From Geothermovivens sp964644845 (GTDB lineage Bacteria > Zhuqueibacterota > Zhuqueibacteria > Oleimicrobiales > Geothermoviventaceae), in NCBI GenBank assembly GCA_964644845.1, contig CAZXXS010000012.1:62001-126000 (forward strand): 64,000 bases of DNA, written 5' to 3'. A program made the translations under genes and the position numbers. The notes below the pieces were generated by a model. It ran no database searches, was not told the origin of the DNA, and was given only the letters and a program-made list of their open reading frames with translations. How positions within the stretch are numbered: position 1 is the stretch's first letter; each line of letters begins with the position of its first letter. This document shows positions 1 to 9,100 of this stretch, piece after piece.

Positions 1-2
1 GC

Positions 3-1058
3 GACTTGATCCCCGCAGCCATGGCCGCCGGCGAGCGGCAACACAAGTCCGGCAAAGATCTGATTACCGCCGTTGTGCTCGCTTACGAATTCGAGCAGCG
101 ACTGTGCGAATTTGCCGTGCCTGGATTGCGTGAACGCAAGTGGCACCACGCTTCGCTCACGCAATTTGTTTCTCCCATCGCCGCTGGCAAAATGCTCGAT
201 CTCACTGTCGACGAAATGGTGAACGCCATCGGCATCTCCGGTTCCCACAACATGACGCTGGGCGCCGTGACCGCTGGCAAGCTCACGATGATGAAAAACA
301 CGGTGGATCCTCTTGCCACGCAGAGTGGTGTGCTGGCCGCACTACTCGCAAAAAACGGCTACACCGGCACCGAAGCCATTTTCGAGGGAAAAGAAGGCCT
401 GATGGACACACTGGGCGGCAAGTTTTTGCCCGAGATCCTGACCGAAGGTCTAGGAGAGTCGTACCGAATCATGCAGTGTGCAATGAAGGCCTACCCCACC
501 GAAGCGCTGACACACTCACCCATCACTGCGACGCTAAAAATCGTCAAGGAACACCAAATCAAGCCAGAAGAAGTGAAAAGCATCACGGTAAAGACGATCG
601 CGCGAGCAGTGGACATCCTGGCGGATCCCAGCAAGTACCACCCAGAATCGAAGGAAACCGCAGACCACAGCTTGCCGTACTGCATCGCTGCAGCCGTAGC
701 CGACGGCATGGTGACCACGGCACAGTTCCAGCCCGCCAAGCTGAAGGACGAACGCATCCTGAACTTGCTGCCAAAAGTCAAGGCCGTAGCGGAGCCGGAA
801 TTCGAGAAGATTTTCCCCGAGAAGAAGCCCGCCGAGGTCGTGATCGAAACCGAACGCGGCATTTTCAGCAGCCGTGTGGATTACCCGAAGGGCGACCCAC
901 GCGAACCGATGAGCGACGAAGAGTTGGCGCAAAAGTTTGCCGGGCTTACTGCTGACGTCCTTTCCGACAACCGCCGCAGGCGCATTTCCGACGCCATTTG
1001 GGCCGTGGACGAGTTCGACGACCTCGAGAAGTTCATGGCGCTTTTGACTCTCGACTGA
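3..1058 (+). CDS. MmgE/PrpD family protein (5'-truncated)
   Basis: C-terminal 350 or so residues of an MmgE/PrpD-family protein. The family holds 2-methylcitrate dehydratase, cis-aconitate decarboxylase and relatives that remove water or CO2 from tricarboxylates in the cytoplasm. The frame is open to the window edge (codon GAC precedes the TTG at 6), so the start lies outside; the family is usually about 450 residues, so roughly 100 are missing. Family-like stretches are LIPAAMAAGER near the edge, GAVTAGKLTMMKN around residue 95 and the C-terminal KGDPREPMSDEELAQKF. The last, a conserved YPKGDP..P type motif, is typical of PrpD. Substrate cannot be told from sequence, and no prpB/prpC neighbour is visible. 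The stop TGA is at 1056-1058. Confidence 0.85.
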   Translation, partial: DLIPAAMAAGERQHKSGKDLITAVVLAYEFEQRLCEFAVPGLRERKWHHASLTQFVSPIAAGKMLDLTVDEMVNAIGISGSHNMTLGAVTAGKLTMMKNTVDPLATQSGVLAALLAKNGYTGTEAIFEGKEGLMDTLGGKFLPEILTEGLGESYRIMQCAMKAYPTEALTHSPITATLKIVKEHQIKPEEVKSITVKTIARAVDILADPSKYHPESKETADHSLPYCIAAAVADGMVTTAQFQPAKLKDERILNLLPKVKAVAEPEFEKIFPEKKPAEVVIETERGIFSSRVDYPKGDPREPMSDEELAQKFAGLTADVLSDNRRRRISDAIWAVDEFDDLEKFMALLTLD

Positions 1059-1549
1059 GGTCAACGTCGGACACAAAGCACGCCTACGGAGCTCCTGAAC
1101 GGGCTTTCAGACGGGTCGGCAGCGCAGCGTCTGTACACGTTGCGCTGCTTTTGGCTCGCGGAAAGGCCTGCTAAACACGAGGGGTCTCGTCTGGCACTCC
1201 TGTTCACGTTACGTGGCACATTTTTCGCTCTGTACAACGGAATGAACAGGACCTTACTCTAACGCTCAAAAACCGAAAAGCCGAACCCGTTTACCCGGGT
1301 TCAGTTGCGTTTGTTCTCCGTCTCAGGACAAAGCTCGTCACCCATGCGGGGAATCGAACGCCGCAAGGGCGCGGAATCTCCCAATCCAAGCGGGGATTCC
1401 GCAGCAAGCCGCAAACTCTCGGAACATCACACGGAACAACCACCGGGCTGCGGAACCCGGAGCGCATCGTGTTTGTACCAATGCTTGCGGGTGTCTGTTG
1501 AAACAGCAGTACCCACAATCGCGTGATGGTTCCCAGCGGAGGTTCACAA
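1059..1549. other. Intergenic region upstream of hsp20-lon
   Basis: No convincing gene in these 491 bases. One perfect 7-bp hairpin, GAACCCG (1283-1289) with CGGGTTC (1296-1302), is followed by a weakly T-rich stretch and may end the PrpD transcript. I looked for a CIRCE operator and for a heat-shock-sigma promoter in front of hsp20 and found neither. A Shine-Dalgarno GGAGG lies at 1538-1542. Confidence 0.5.
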
Positions 1550-1993
1550 ATGGCCACACGTACAAAGCGGATTTTGATTGGACTGGCGTCTCCACGAGGT
1601 AGCTACACAGCCGATTTGCTCATTGCTCGCGGCTTCTCGATGATGGCCACCGAAGTGGGCTGGAATCCAAACACTGACATTTTCGAAACGGATACAGAGG
1701 TGGTCATCCGCATCGAAGCCGCTGGGCTTGATCCCGAGCAACTGAGCGTGCGCCTGCAGGGCGACCGGCTCACAGTACGTGGTTACCGACCGGAATCCCA
1801 CTCCTGTACGCCAGTCACGTACCAGCAGATGGAAATCTCCTACGGTCCCTTCGAAAAGGTTTTCATTCTACCGGAGGAAATCCGAACGAATCCGATTCGA
1901 GCGCAGTACCGACGAGGTGTTCTGGAAATCACCATTTCTAAAGAGCCCGCTGAAACCGAGCAAGAGGACACCGTCGAACTGCAGGTCGAATAA
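1550..1993 (+). CDS. Small heat shock protein, Hsp20 family
   Basis: ATP-independent holdase chaperone of 147 residues with an alpha-crystallin domain (about residues 35-135). It binds unfolding proteins in the cytoplasm and keeps them soluble. Seen: FETDTEVVIRIEAAGLDPEQ at the domain start, then RLQGDRLTVRGYR, and a GPFEKVFILPEEI segment followed by YRRGVLEITI. The latter is the conserved (A)xxxxGVLxI-type motif at the domain end. The tail is short and acidic. The frame is open further upstream (GTG 1523, ATG 1526), but GGAGG at 1538-1542 lies 7 nt before ATG 1550, so that start is preferred. Only 14 nt separate it from lon, so the two are probably co-transcribed as a proteostasis pair. Confidence 0.93.
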   Translation: MATRTKRILIGLASPRGSYTADLLIARGFSMMATEVGWNPNTDIFETDTEVVIRIEAAGLDPEQLSVRLQGDRLTVRGYRPESHSCTPVTYQQMEISYGPFEKVFILPEEIRTNPIRAQYRRGVLEITISKEPAETEQEDTVELQVE

Positions 1994-2007
1994 ACCCAGG
2001 GGAAACG

Positions 2008-4440
2008 ATGACTGAAGAAGACCTCACCAGCATCAAGAGTGAAGAGGAAGTGAAACGCACCGAGATCCCGCGGGAGGTACCGATTCTGCCCTTGCGGGAC
2101 ACGGTAATTTACCCATTCATGGTCACCCCGCTTGTGGTGGCCCGGCCGAAATCCGTACAGCTGATCAACGACGTCGTTGTGGGCGACCGTATCCTCGGCC
2201 TTGTGGCACAGAAACAAGCGGAGATCGAAGACCCCACGCCAGAAGACATTTACCAGTACGGAACCGTGGCTACCGTCCTGAAGATGCTCAAATTTCCGGA
2301 CGGCAGCCTGCGGGTCCTGGTGCAGGGCATGCGGCGCATTCAGGTTGTCAAAGTCATTCAAACGGAGCCGTACTTCAAGGCCATCGTACGCCCACTCGAC
2401 GAAATCGTGGAACCGAGCACAGAGCTCGACGCTCTGGCTAACACGGTGAGTTCGCTCTTCCAGCGCGTGGTCAACATGTCGCCCCACCTGCCTGACGAGC
2501 TTTCTGTGGCGGCCATGAACACACCGGACCCAGGACGCCTGGCGGACCTGGTAGCCAGCAACCTGACTTTGCCCACGGAAGAAAAGCAGGCCCTGCTCGA
2601 AGAGCTGAACGTCAAAAAACGCCTGGAGAAGCTGGTCGTTCACCTGAACCGCCTGCTCGAGGTCCTGGAAATGAGTTCGAAGATCCAGGACCAGGTACAG
2701 TCTGAACTGAGCAAGAGCCAGCGTGAGTACTTCCTGCGCGAGCAGCTCAAAGCCATTCAAAAAGAGCTCGGCATGGAAGACGAGCGCACAGCCGAAATCA
2801 AAGAGCTGCGCGAGAAAATCAAGCAGGCGAAAATGCCCGAGGAGGCGGAAAAGGAAGCCCTCCGGGAGCTCGACCGCTTGGCCAAGATGCCTCCCGGTGC
2901 GGCCGAGTACACCGTGGCGCGCACGTACCTGGACTGGCTTGTGTCGCTGCCCTGGGCCGTTTCTACCGAAGACAACCTCGACATCAAACGGGCCAAGAAG
3001 ATTCTCGACGAGGACCACTACGATTTGGAGCGCGTGAAGGAGCGGATCCTGGAATTCCTGGCCGTCCGCAAGTTGAAGCAGGACATGAAGGGGCCAATCC
3101 TGGCCTTTGTTGGTCCACCCGGCGTTGGCAAGACCTCGTTGGGCCGCTCCATCGCGCGCGCGCTCGGCCGGAAATTCGTGCGCATCTCTCTCGGTGGCGT
3201 GCGCGACGAAGCCGAAATCCGCGGTCACCGGCGCACGTACATCGGCGCACTGCCGGGACGGATCATTCGCGGCCTTCGCACCGCCGGCAGCAACAACCCA
3301 GTGTTCATGCTTGACGAAGTCGACAAACTCGGTGCCGACTTCCGCGGGGACCCTTCGAGTGCTTTGCTCGAGGTCCTCGATCCCGAGCAAAACAACTCGT
3401 TTACAGATCATTACTTGGACGTGCCTTTCGACCTGTCCAAGGTCATGTTCATCTGCACTGCCAACGTGCTCGACACCATTCCTCCTGCCTTGCGCGACCG
3501 GATGGAAGTGCTGGAGCTTCCCGGCTACACTGAGGAAGAAAAGCTGGCCATCGCGTTTCGGTACTTGATTCCCCGCCAGCTGGAGCAACACGGGCTCACT
3601 GCCAAGAACCTGCGTTTTCAGAAGCGGGCCGTGCGCCGCATCATCCGCGAGTACACGCGCGAGGCCGGTTTACGCAACCTGGAGCGTGAAATCGCCAACG
3701 TGTGCCGGAAAGTGGCGAAGAAAATCGCCATGGAAGGACCGGCTACCGAAGTCCTGACTTACGCGAAAGTGCCGGAGTACCTGGGTCCGCCGCGTTTCTA
3801 CTACGAAATTGCCGAACGTACGTCGGAGCCCGGTGTGGCCACCGGTCTGGCTTGGACACCGTCTGGCGGCGACATCCTTTTCGTCGAGGCCACACGCATG
3901 CCGGGTTCCAAACAGCTCATTCTGACCGGCCAACTCGGCGACGTGATGCGCGAGTCGGCCCAGGCCGCCCTTTCCTGGGTGCGCTCGCACGCTACAGACT
4001 TGCGGATCGACGAGCGCTTTTTCGACCGCTACGACATTCACGTGCATGTGCCGGCGGGCGCAATTCCAAAGGATGGCCCCTCGGCAGGCGTCACCATCGT
4101 AACCGCCCTCGTGTCTCTGCTCACTGGGCGACCTGTGCGCAGCGACCTGGCCATGACCGGAGAGATCACCCTGCGCGGTAAAGTGCTACCGGTCGGCGGC
4201 ATCAAAGAGAAGGTCCTTGCCGCGCACCGGGCTGGCATCCGCACTGTGATCTTGCCCAAGCGAAACAAGAAAGACCTGGAAGAAGTGCCGAAGGAAGTGC
4301 TCGAGGACATCGAATTCCATTTTGTCGATCGCGTTGAACAGGTGCTGCGGGTTGCATTTGCCAAAAAGAAGAGCAAGCGCAAAGCCGCTTCGAGCAAAGC
4401 GGCGGCAGGCGAACGCGAAGCAGCCGAGTCCGTGAAATGA
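2008..4440 (+). CDS. lon: ATP-dependent protease Lon
   Basis: 810-residue cytoplasmic AAA+ serine protease that degrades misfolded and regulatory proteins. Domains in order: N-terminal Lon substrate-binding domain (about 25-215, starting VPILPLRDTVIYPFMVTPL), helical linker, AAA+ module with Walker A GPPGVGKT (369-376) and Walker B-like FMLDEVDK, and a C-terminal S16 protease domain. The catalytic Ser is in PKDGPSAG (Ser692) and the Lys in GGIKEK (Lys735). Their 43-residue spacing equals that of the E. coli dyad. The last 30 residues are a Lys/Ala-rich tail. The length is normal for LonA. AGGGGA precedes ATG 2008. It follows hsp20 by 14 nt; no separate promoter is evident. Confidence 0.98.
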   Translation: MTEEDLTSIKSEEEVKRTEIPREVPILPLRDTVIYPFMVTPLVVARPKSVQLINDVVVGDRILGLVAQKQAEIEDPTPEDIYQYGTVATVLKMLKFPDGSLRVLVQGMRRIQVVKVIQTEPYFKAIVRPLDEIVEPSTELDALANTVSSLFQRVVNMSPHLPDELSVAAMNTPDPGRLADLVASNLTLPTEEKQALLEELNVKKRLEKLVVHLNRLLEVLEMSSKIQDQVQSELSKSQREYFLREQLKAIQKELGMEDERTAEIKELREKIKQAKMPEEAEKEALRELDRLAKMPPGAAEYTVARTYLDWLVSLPWAVSTEDNLDIKRAKKILDEDHYDLERVKERILEFLAVRKLKQDMKGPILAFVGPPGVGKTSLGRSIARALGRKFVRISLGGVRDEAEIRGHRRTYIGALPGRIIRGLRTAGSNNPVFMLDEVDKLGADFRGDPSSALLEVLDPEQNNSFTDHYLDVPFDLSKVMFICTANVLDTIPPALRDRMEVLELPGYTEEEKLAIAFRYLIPRQLEQHGLTAKNLRFQKRAVRRIIREYTREAGLRNLEREIANVCRKVAKKIAMEGPATEVLTYAKVPEYLGPPRFYYEIAERTSEPGVATGLAWTPSGGDILFVEATRMPGSKQLILTGQLGDVMRESAQAALSWVRSHATDLRIDERFFDRYDIHVHVPAGAIPKDGPSAGVTIVTALVSLLTGRPVRSDLAMTGEITLRGKVLPVGGIKEKVLAAHRAGIRTVILPKRNKKDLEEVPKEVLEDIEFHFVDRVEQVLRVAFAKKKSKRKAASSKAAAGEREAAESVK

Positions 4441-4678
4441 GCTGAATGTCTGGCAGAAGCGCCTCCCGCTCCGACTTCGCGACGGGGGGACCGCCCGTGC
4501 CGCTCCAGCCGAGTCGGTCGTGTTTACCACAGACGCTTATCCAAAAGCACGGCAGCAGGTTGGGCGGGAACAGCACACACCGGCGGGGAAGACGCGCCGG
4601 CTGCTCACCCGATGTCCCTCTACACGAGCAAAACAGTGGAATGATTGTTGAACCAAAACCAACACCCGGACCAGTAGC

Positions 4679-6094
4679 ATGGACGAGACCCAAGTTCAAC
4701 GCATCCAGCAAAAACTCCGTGAACTCGGCCAGGAGCACGTTCTCCGCTTTTGGGATGAGCTGAGCGGCGAACAGCGCGTAAGGCTGACCGAGCAAATCGA
4801 AAATCTGGACGCCGAATTGCTCCGCCATTTGCAACACCTGCTGCGCGAACACCTCTCCGGCACACGCCCGCGTGGGGAGCTCGAGCCGGTTGAAATGGTC
4901 CGCGTACCGACCACCGAAGAGGATCGGGCGCGCCATCGGCGGGCACAAGACGTGGGCAAGGAAGCCCTGCGGCTCGGCAAAGTGGCAGCACTTCTGGTCG
5001 CGGGGGGGCAAGCAACTCGCCTCGGCTACCCGGGTCCCAAAGGGACTTTCCCCATCGGTCCCGTGACCGATCGCAGTCTGTACCAGTACCAGGCCGAGAA
5101 AATCCGTGCGCTCGGTCGGCGTTACGGGGTCACGCCGCCGTGGGCCATCATGACCAGTCCAGCCACGGATGAAGCCACACGGCGTTTTTTTGAGGAACAC
5201 AACTTCTTCGGCCTCGATCGCGACCGCGTGTTCTTCTTCGTTCAGCACACGGTACCCGCCCTGGACCCAGAAGGCAAGTTGCTCCTGGCCGAAAAACACC
5301 AGATCGCTGAAAGTCCCAACGGGCACGGCGGTGTGTTCGAAGCCATCGCCGAAAGCGGTGTCCTTGACCAGCTTGCCGCACTCGGCGTCGAGGTCTTGTT
5401 CCACTTCCAGGTCGACAACCCGTTGATCAAAATTTGTGATCCTGTGTTCGTCGGCTACCACTTGCTCGAGAAAGCCGACATGAGCGCCAAGGTGCTCAAG
5501 AAACGCGACCCGTACGAGAAGCTGGGCGTAGTCGGCAAACTGGACGGCAAGTACGCCGTCATCGAGTACAGCGACCTGACAACCGAAGAAATGGAAGCAC
5601 GCACCGCCGACGGCGAACTCAAGTACTGGGCCGGCAGCATCGCGATTCATTGTTACAATGTCGATTTCGTCCGTCGCGTCCTGGACACCGGCACAGGTCT
5701 TCCCTACCACGTGGCTCACAAAAAGGTACCCCACGTGACCCCACAGGGTGAGCGCGTGACTCCGGAAGAACCCAACGCCTACAAGTTCGAACGCTTCGTC
5801 TTCGACGCCCTACAATTCGCCGAGCGTGCTGTTTTTCAAGAAGTCCTGCGCGAGGAAGAGTTCAGTCCTGTCAAGAACGCAACCGGGGCAGATTCTCCCG
5901 AGACAGCTCGGCAAGACCTCGTCAGGGTGTTTTCGGAGTGGCTGGAGGCAGCCGGTGTGAAGGTACCACGCCACGACAACGGCGTACCGGTGTACCCGAT
6001 CGAGATCAGTCCGCTGTTTGCCGAAGGCCCTGAGGAGCTTCATCGCAAGCTACCGGCGGGCTTCAGAGTCACCGGCCCCACAGTACTCGAGTAA
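4679..6094 (+). CDS. UDP-N-acetylhexosamine pyrophosphorylase-like protein (UAP1/AGX-type UDPGP family)
   Basis: 471-residue cytoplasmic nucleotidyltransferase of the eukaryote-like UDPGP family. It probably makes UDP-GlcNAc (or a related UDP-sugar) from UTP and a sugar 1-phosphate. The nucleotide-binding loop LLVAGGQATRLGYPGPKG (about residues 102-119) is the hallmark of the UAP1 group. AESPNGHGGVFEAI and the uridine-side motif FHFQVDNPLIKICDP also match it. It lacks the left-handed beta-helix of bacterial GlmU. The N terminus is the coiled-helical region seen in UAP1 enzymes. ATG 4679 has only a poor ribosome-binding site. It stands alone between lon and the envelope genes, but its product could feed the UDP-GlcNAc-consuming pathway at 38-48 kb. 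The exact sugar cannot be fixed from sequence. Confidence 0.85.
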   Translation: MDETQVQRIQQKLRELGQEHVLRFWDELSGEQRVRLTEQIENLDAELLRHLQHLLREHLSGTRPRGELEPVEMVRVPTTEEDRARHRRAQDVGKEALRLGKVAALLVAGGQATRLGYPGPKGTFPIGPVTDRSLYQYQAEKIRALGRRYGVTPPWAIMTSPATDEATRRFFEEHNFFGLDRDRVFFFVQHTVPALDPEGKLLLAEKHQIAESPNGHGGVFEAIAESGVLDQLAALGVEVLFHFQVDNPLIKICDPVFVGYHLLEKADMSAKVLKKRDPYEKLGVVGKLDGKYAVIEYSDLTTEEMEARTADGELKYWAGSIAIHCYNVDFVRRVLDTGTGLPYHVAHKKVPHVTPQGERVTPEEPNAYKFERFVFDALQFAERAVFQEVLREEEFSPVKNATGADSPETARQDLVRVFSEWLEAAGVKVPRHDNGVPVYPIEISPLFAEGPEELHRKLPAGFRVTGPTVLE

Positions 6095-6148
6095 CTCCAC
6101 CGCAAGGAGAGGCATTTACGTTCCTTTGCACAAACGGAAACGCGGCTT

Positions 6149-9100
6149 GTGGGACGACGGCGTGCAACATTCCTACGATTCCTGGCGATCTTCCTGGTTT
6201 TGCTTCTTCTGGGCACTGGTGCTCTGACGCTCCTCGTGCGTCACTACTTTCCTCCTGAAGAAGTTGCCCGTCTGCTTTCTGACGTTCTCACCGACAAAAC
6301 CGGCTACTCGGTGCGCATCTCACGCATCCACTTCAATCTGCTTCGTGGTTTCGAAATCGACAATTTGTGCCTGCGCGCAGATCGCACCCATCGCAAGGCC
6401 CCGCTCGACTCCGTGCACGTGGCCCAGGTGACCTTACGTTACAGCTTCTGGCAGTTGCTACACCGCATCCTGCGCGTTCACACAGTAGAGGTGGACGCTC
6501 CGCATGCGTGGCTTTCTCTGCAACCAACCCAGCAACCGGACACCGTTCGCGTCGACACCTCGCCGGAAACATCCCGGGCGCGTTCCAAGCTCCCCGTTTC
6601 TGTCGACCTGAAACGCCTGAGCATTCGCAACTTCGGCATCACCGCACGCTTGCACCAGCCGCAAAGGGTTGCGGAACTTCAAACCGCAGGTTGGAATCTG
6701 GAGCTCTCCGGCCTTAACCTCAAGCGCACCAACAGCAGCCTGAAATTTCAGCACCTCAGTGTGCAACACCCAGCGGGTAACCTACGCGTTCGCGTCGCCG
6801 CCGACACGTTCCAAATCTCGGCCTCCCTAACAACAAAGGTGGACTTTTCACTTGCCGGAAACCATTTGCCGGACAGCGGTCGTGTCAGTCTGTCGCTCTT
6901 AATCCGCAGCGACACACTGCGCATCCTTTCCCCACACCGCCGCCTCAGGGTGAGAAACCTCCCCACACTCGTCGCGTTGAACACGAACGGCTTCCTAAAG
7001 GTCCCCCTGTCTCAACCTGTTGACTCTTCTCGCGTTCGCGTCGCCGCCGACACGTTCCAAATCTCGGCCTCCCTAACAACAAAGGTGGACCTTTCACTTG
7101 CAGGAAACTATTTGCCGGACAGCGGTCATGTCAGTCTGTCGCTCTTAATCCGCAGCGACACACTGCGCATCCTTTCCCCACATCGCCGCCTCAGGGTGAG
7201 AAACCTCCCCACACTCGTCGCGTTGAACACGAACGGCTTCCTAAAGGTCCCCCTGTCTCAACCTGTTGACTCTCCCCGAGTTCGCGTTTCGACACCCACA
7301 TTTCACGTTGGGTTTCCAACGCTCACGCTTCGTTTGCTCGGGTCATCCCTGTTCAACGGACATCTCAGTGTACGGGCCGATTCGGGTGGGCACGATGTCT
7401 CCCTCTCACTTGGTGAGGCAAGCTTCCCCCTGAACGCCTGGGTCCACGTACTTTATCAGGCTCTGCCGGAGCTCGCCACCCCGTTGGACAGCGCCAGTTT
7501 GAAAAACACGGCGCTTCGTCTCTCGTTTGTCGAGCTGCGGGGGCACGGAAAGAAATCACCCACCGAGTCCGTGTCCGCAAGTTTGGCGGGTCTGGTGACC
7601 GCACCGCGTCTTTTTCACCCGGCCTCTCAAACCGCCGTCGAATCTCTTCGCACCGATTTTGATCTGGCTGGTTCGGCTGTGAATTCTCGGTTGCGCAAGC
7701 TTGACGTGCACGCGCTCGCCCTCGCAAGCGGTGTTGCGACCCAGACCGGAACGCGTTTTGTGTCCCTGAACAACGTCACGCTCGAGGTTGGCGCGACACT
7801 GGACAGTACCCTGTGGCTCCACACGGCCGACCTGGACTTCGAAATCGACGACGCCCTGGGTGGCACCGCTTTTGTCCGTTCGCACTGGTTCACGCCGGGC
7901 AAACGCGCGAGCCTTCGCGGCGAACTTCAGTCCCGGCTGCGAGGGCTCCAGATCGCCAACCTGACGGACCAGCCCCTCCACGGCCGTCTGGACTTCCACT
8001 CGGTTGTGCGGGTTCCCGGTGACGGAAGCGTGCAGGCAACCGCTTCGTGGCTTGCCGACTCACTTGTCCTTGAAACCCCGGAACAGCCCATCGCTTTTCC
8101 TCCTCTCCGGGGCCAATTCAAGGGTCGCGGGCTCTTCAACCCGGAAACACGCTACACCTCCCTTCGGAACTGGCAGCTCTGGCTCCCCGGCTTTCTGGTT
8201 GCTCAGGGAGATCTGCGGGTTCTCCGGGACTCTGTTCACGTTGTCCTACACCGTCTCCGGACGCAGCCCGGGAAAATCGTCGACTGGGCACGTCCGCTTC
8301 TGCCCGAAACATCCAGCGACATCGTGCTCGGCGGCACCGTGGGCGGTGCAGCTGACCTCCGTTTTTCACGGCGGCAGAGTGCCCTGGCCGGGAGTTTGTA
8401 CGTGACCGACGGCCTTTTTGCCAAGCCCTCGTCTGAATTCGCAGCCGGGCAAATCCGTTTCAGCGCCCGTTTTTCGGGCGCCTTTGACAGCCTCGGGGTC
8501 AACGGCACTGGTCGGCTGGACAGCCTTTGGCTCGGCAGTTTTGGACGTCGGCCCCTTCGGGGTACGACGTTCCGCGTAATTGCCACGGTCCTGCCGGAAC
8601 TCGCCTTGATTCGCCTGGACACCGTCACAGCACAGCACACGCCCCTCGGCCTGTTTGCTTCCGGGCACGGCGAAATCTCGTCGGCGACCCCCGACACACA
8701 GGTCGTCAAGCTGGACTACGTTTTCCACGTCTCGGCCGACTCTTTCGGACCCCTCGGCGACGTGGCCCAACTCCGGGGCGTAGCGGCAGGCGATGGTCGC
8801 GTTCGGATGTTTGGCGATCTGCTCCAGGTTCAGGGAACGATCCGCCCCCGCTCCCTTTGTGCTCGTTTGGCGAGTGGCGTGGAGCTGGACACGGTCGCCG
8901 GCAAGGTCAGCTACGACTTCTGGTTCGATCTGTCAGGAGAGGAACCGGTTTTCCTGGCCGACAGTCCGGATGAGTTTCCAAATTCGTTGCGAGAAATCCA
9001 GTACGCCAGCTGGCGTTGGCTTACACCTCCAGGCGACACGCTTTACGTACGGCACATTCGCTTCCTGCGGTACCGCTTGGAGAGTCTGCGCGCTGATGTT

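Noticed and set aside
1340..1400. tRNA-like GGGGAATCGAAC stretch
   Set aside because: No acceptor, D or anticodon stems can be built around it on either strand.
1840..3591. 583-codon open frame antisense to hsp20-lon
   Set aside because: It lies fully opposite lon, which has all catalytic motifs. Long antisense frames are expected from codon bias in G+C-rich genes, and its protein resembles nothing.
4202..5734. 510-codon antisense frame opposite the end of lon and the UDPGP gene
   Set aside because: It spans two real + strand genes and the gap between them, has no ribosome-binding site and low-complexity composition.
6785..7276. The duplicated segment as a mobile element or CRISPR-like repeat
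   Set aside because: Two direct in-frame copies within one coding sequence, no spacers, no terminal inverted repeats and no transposase.
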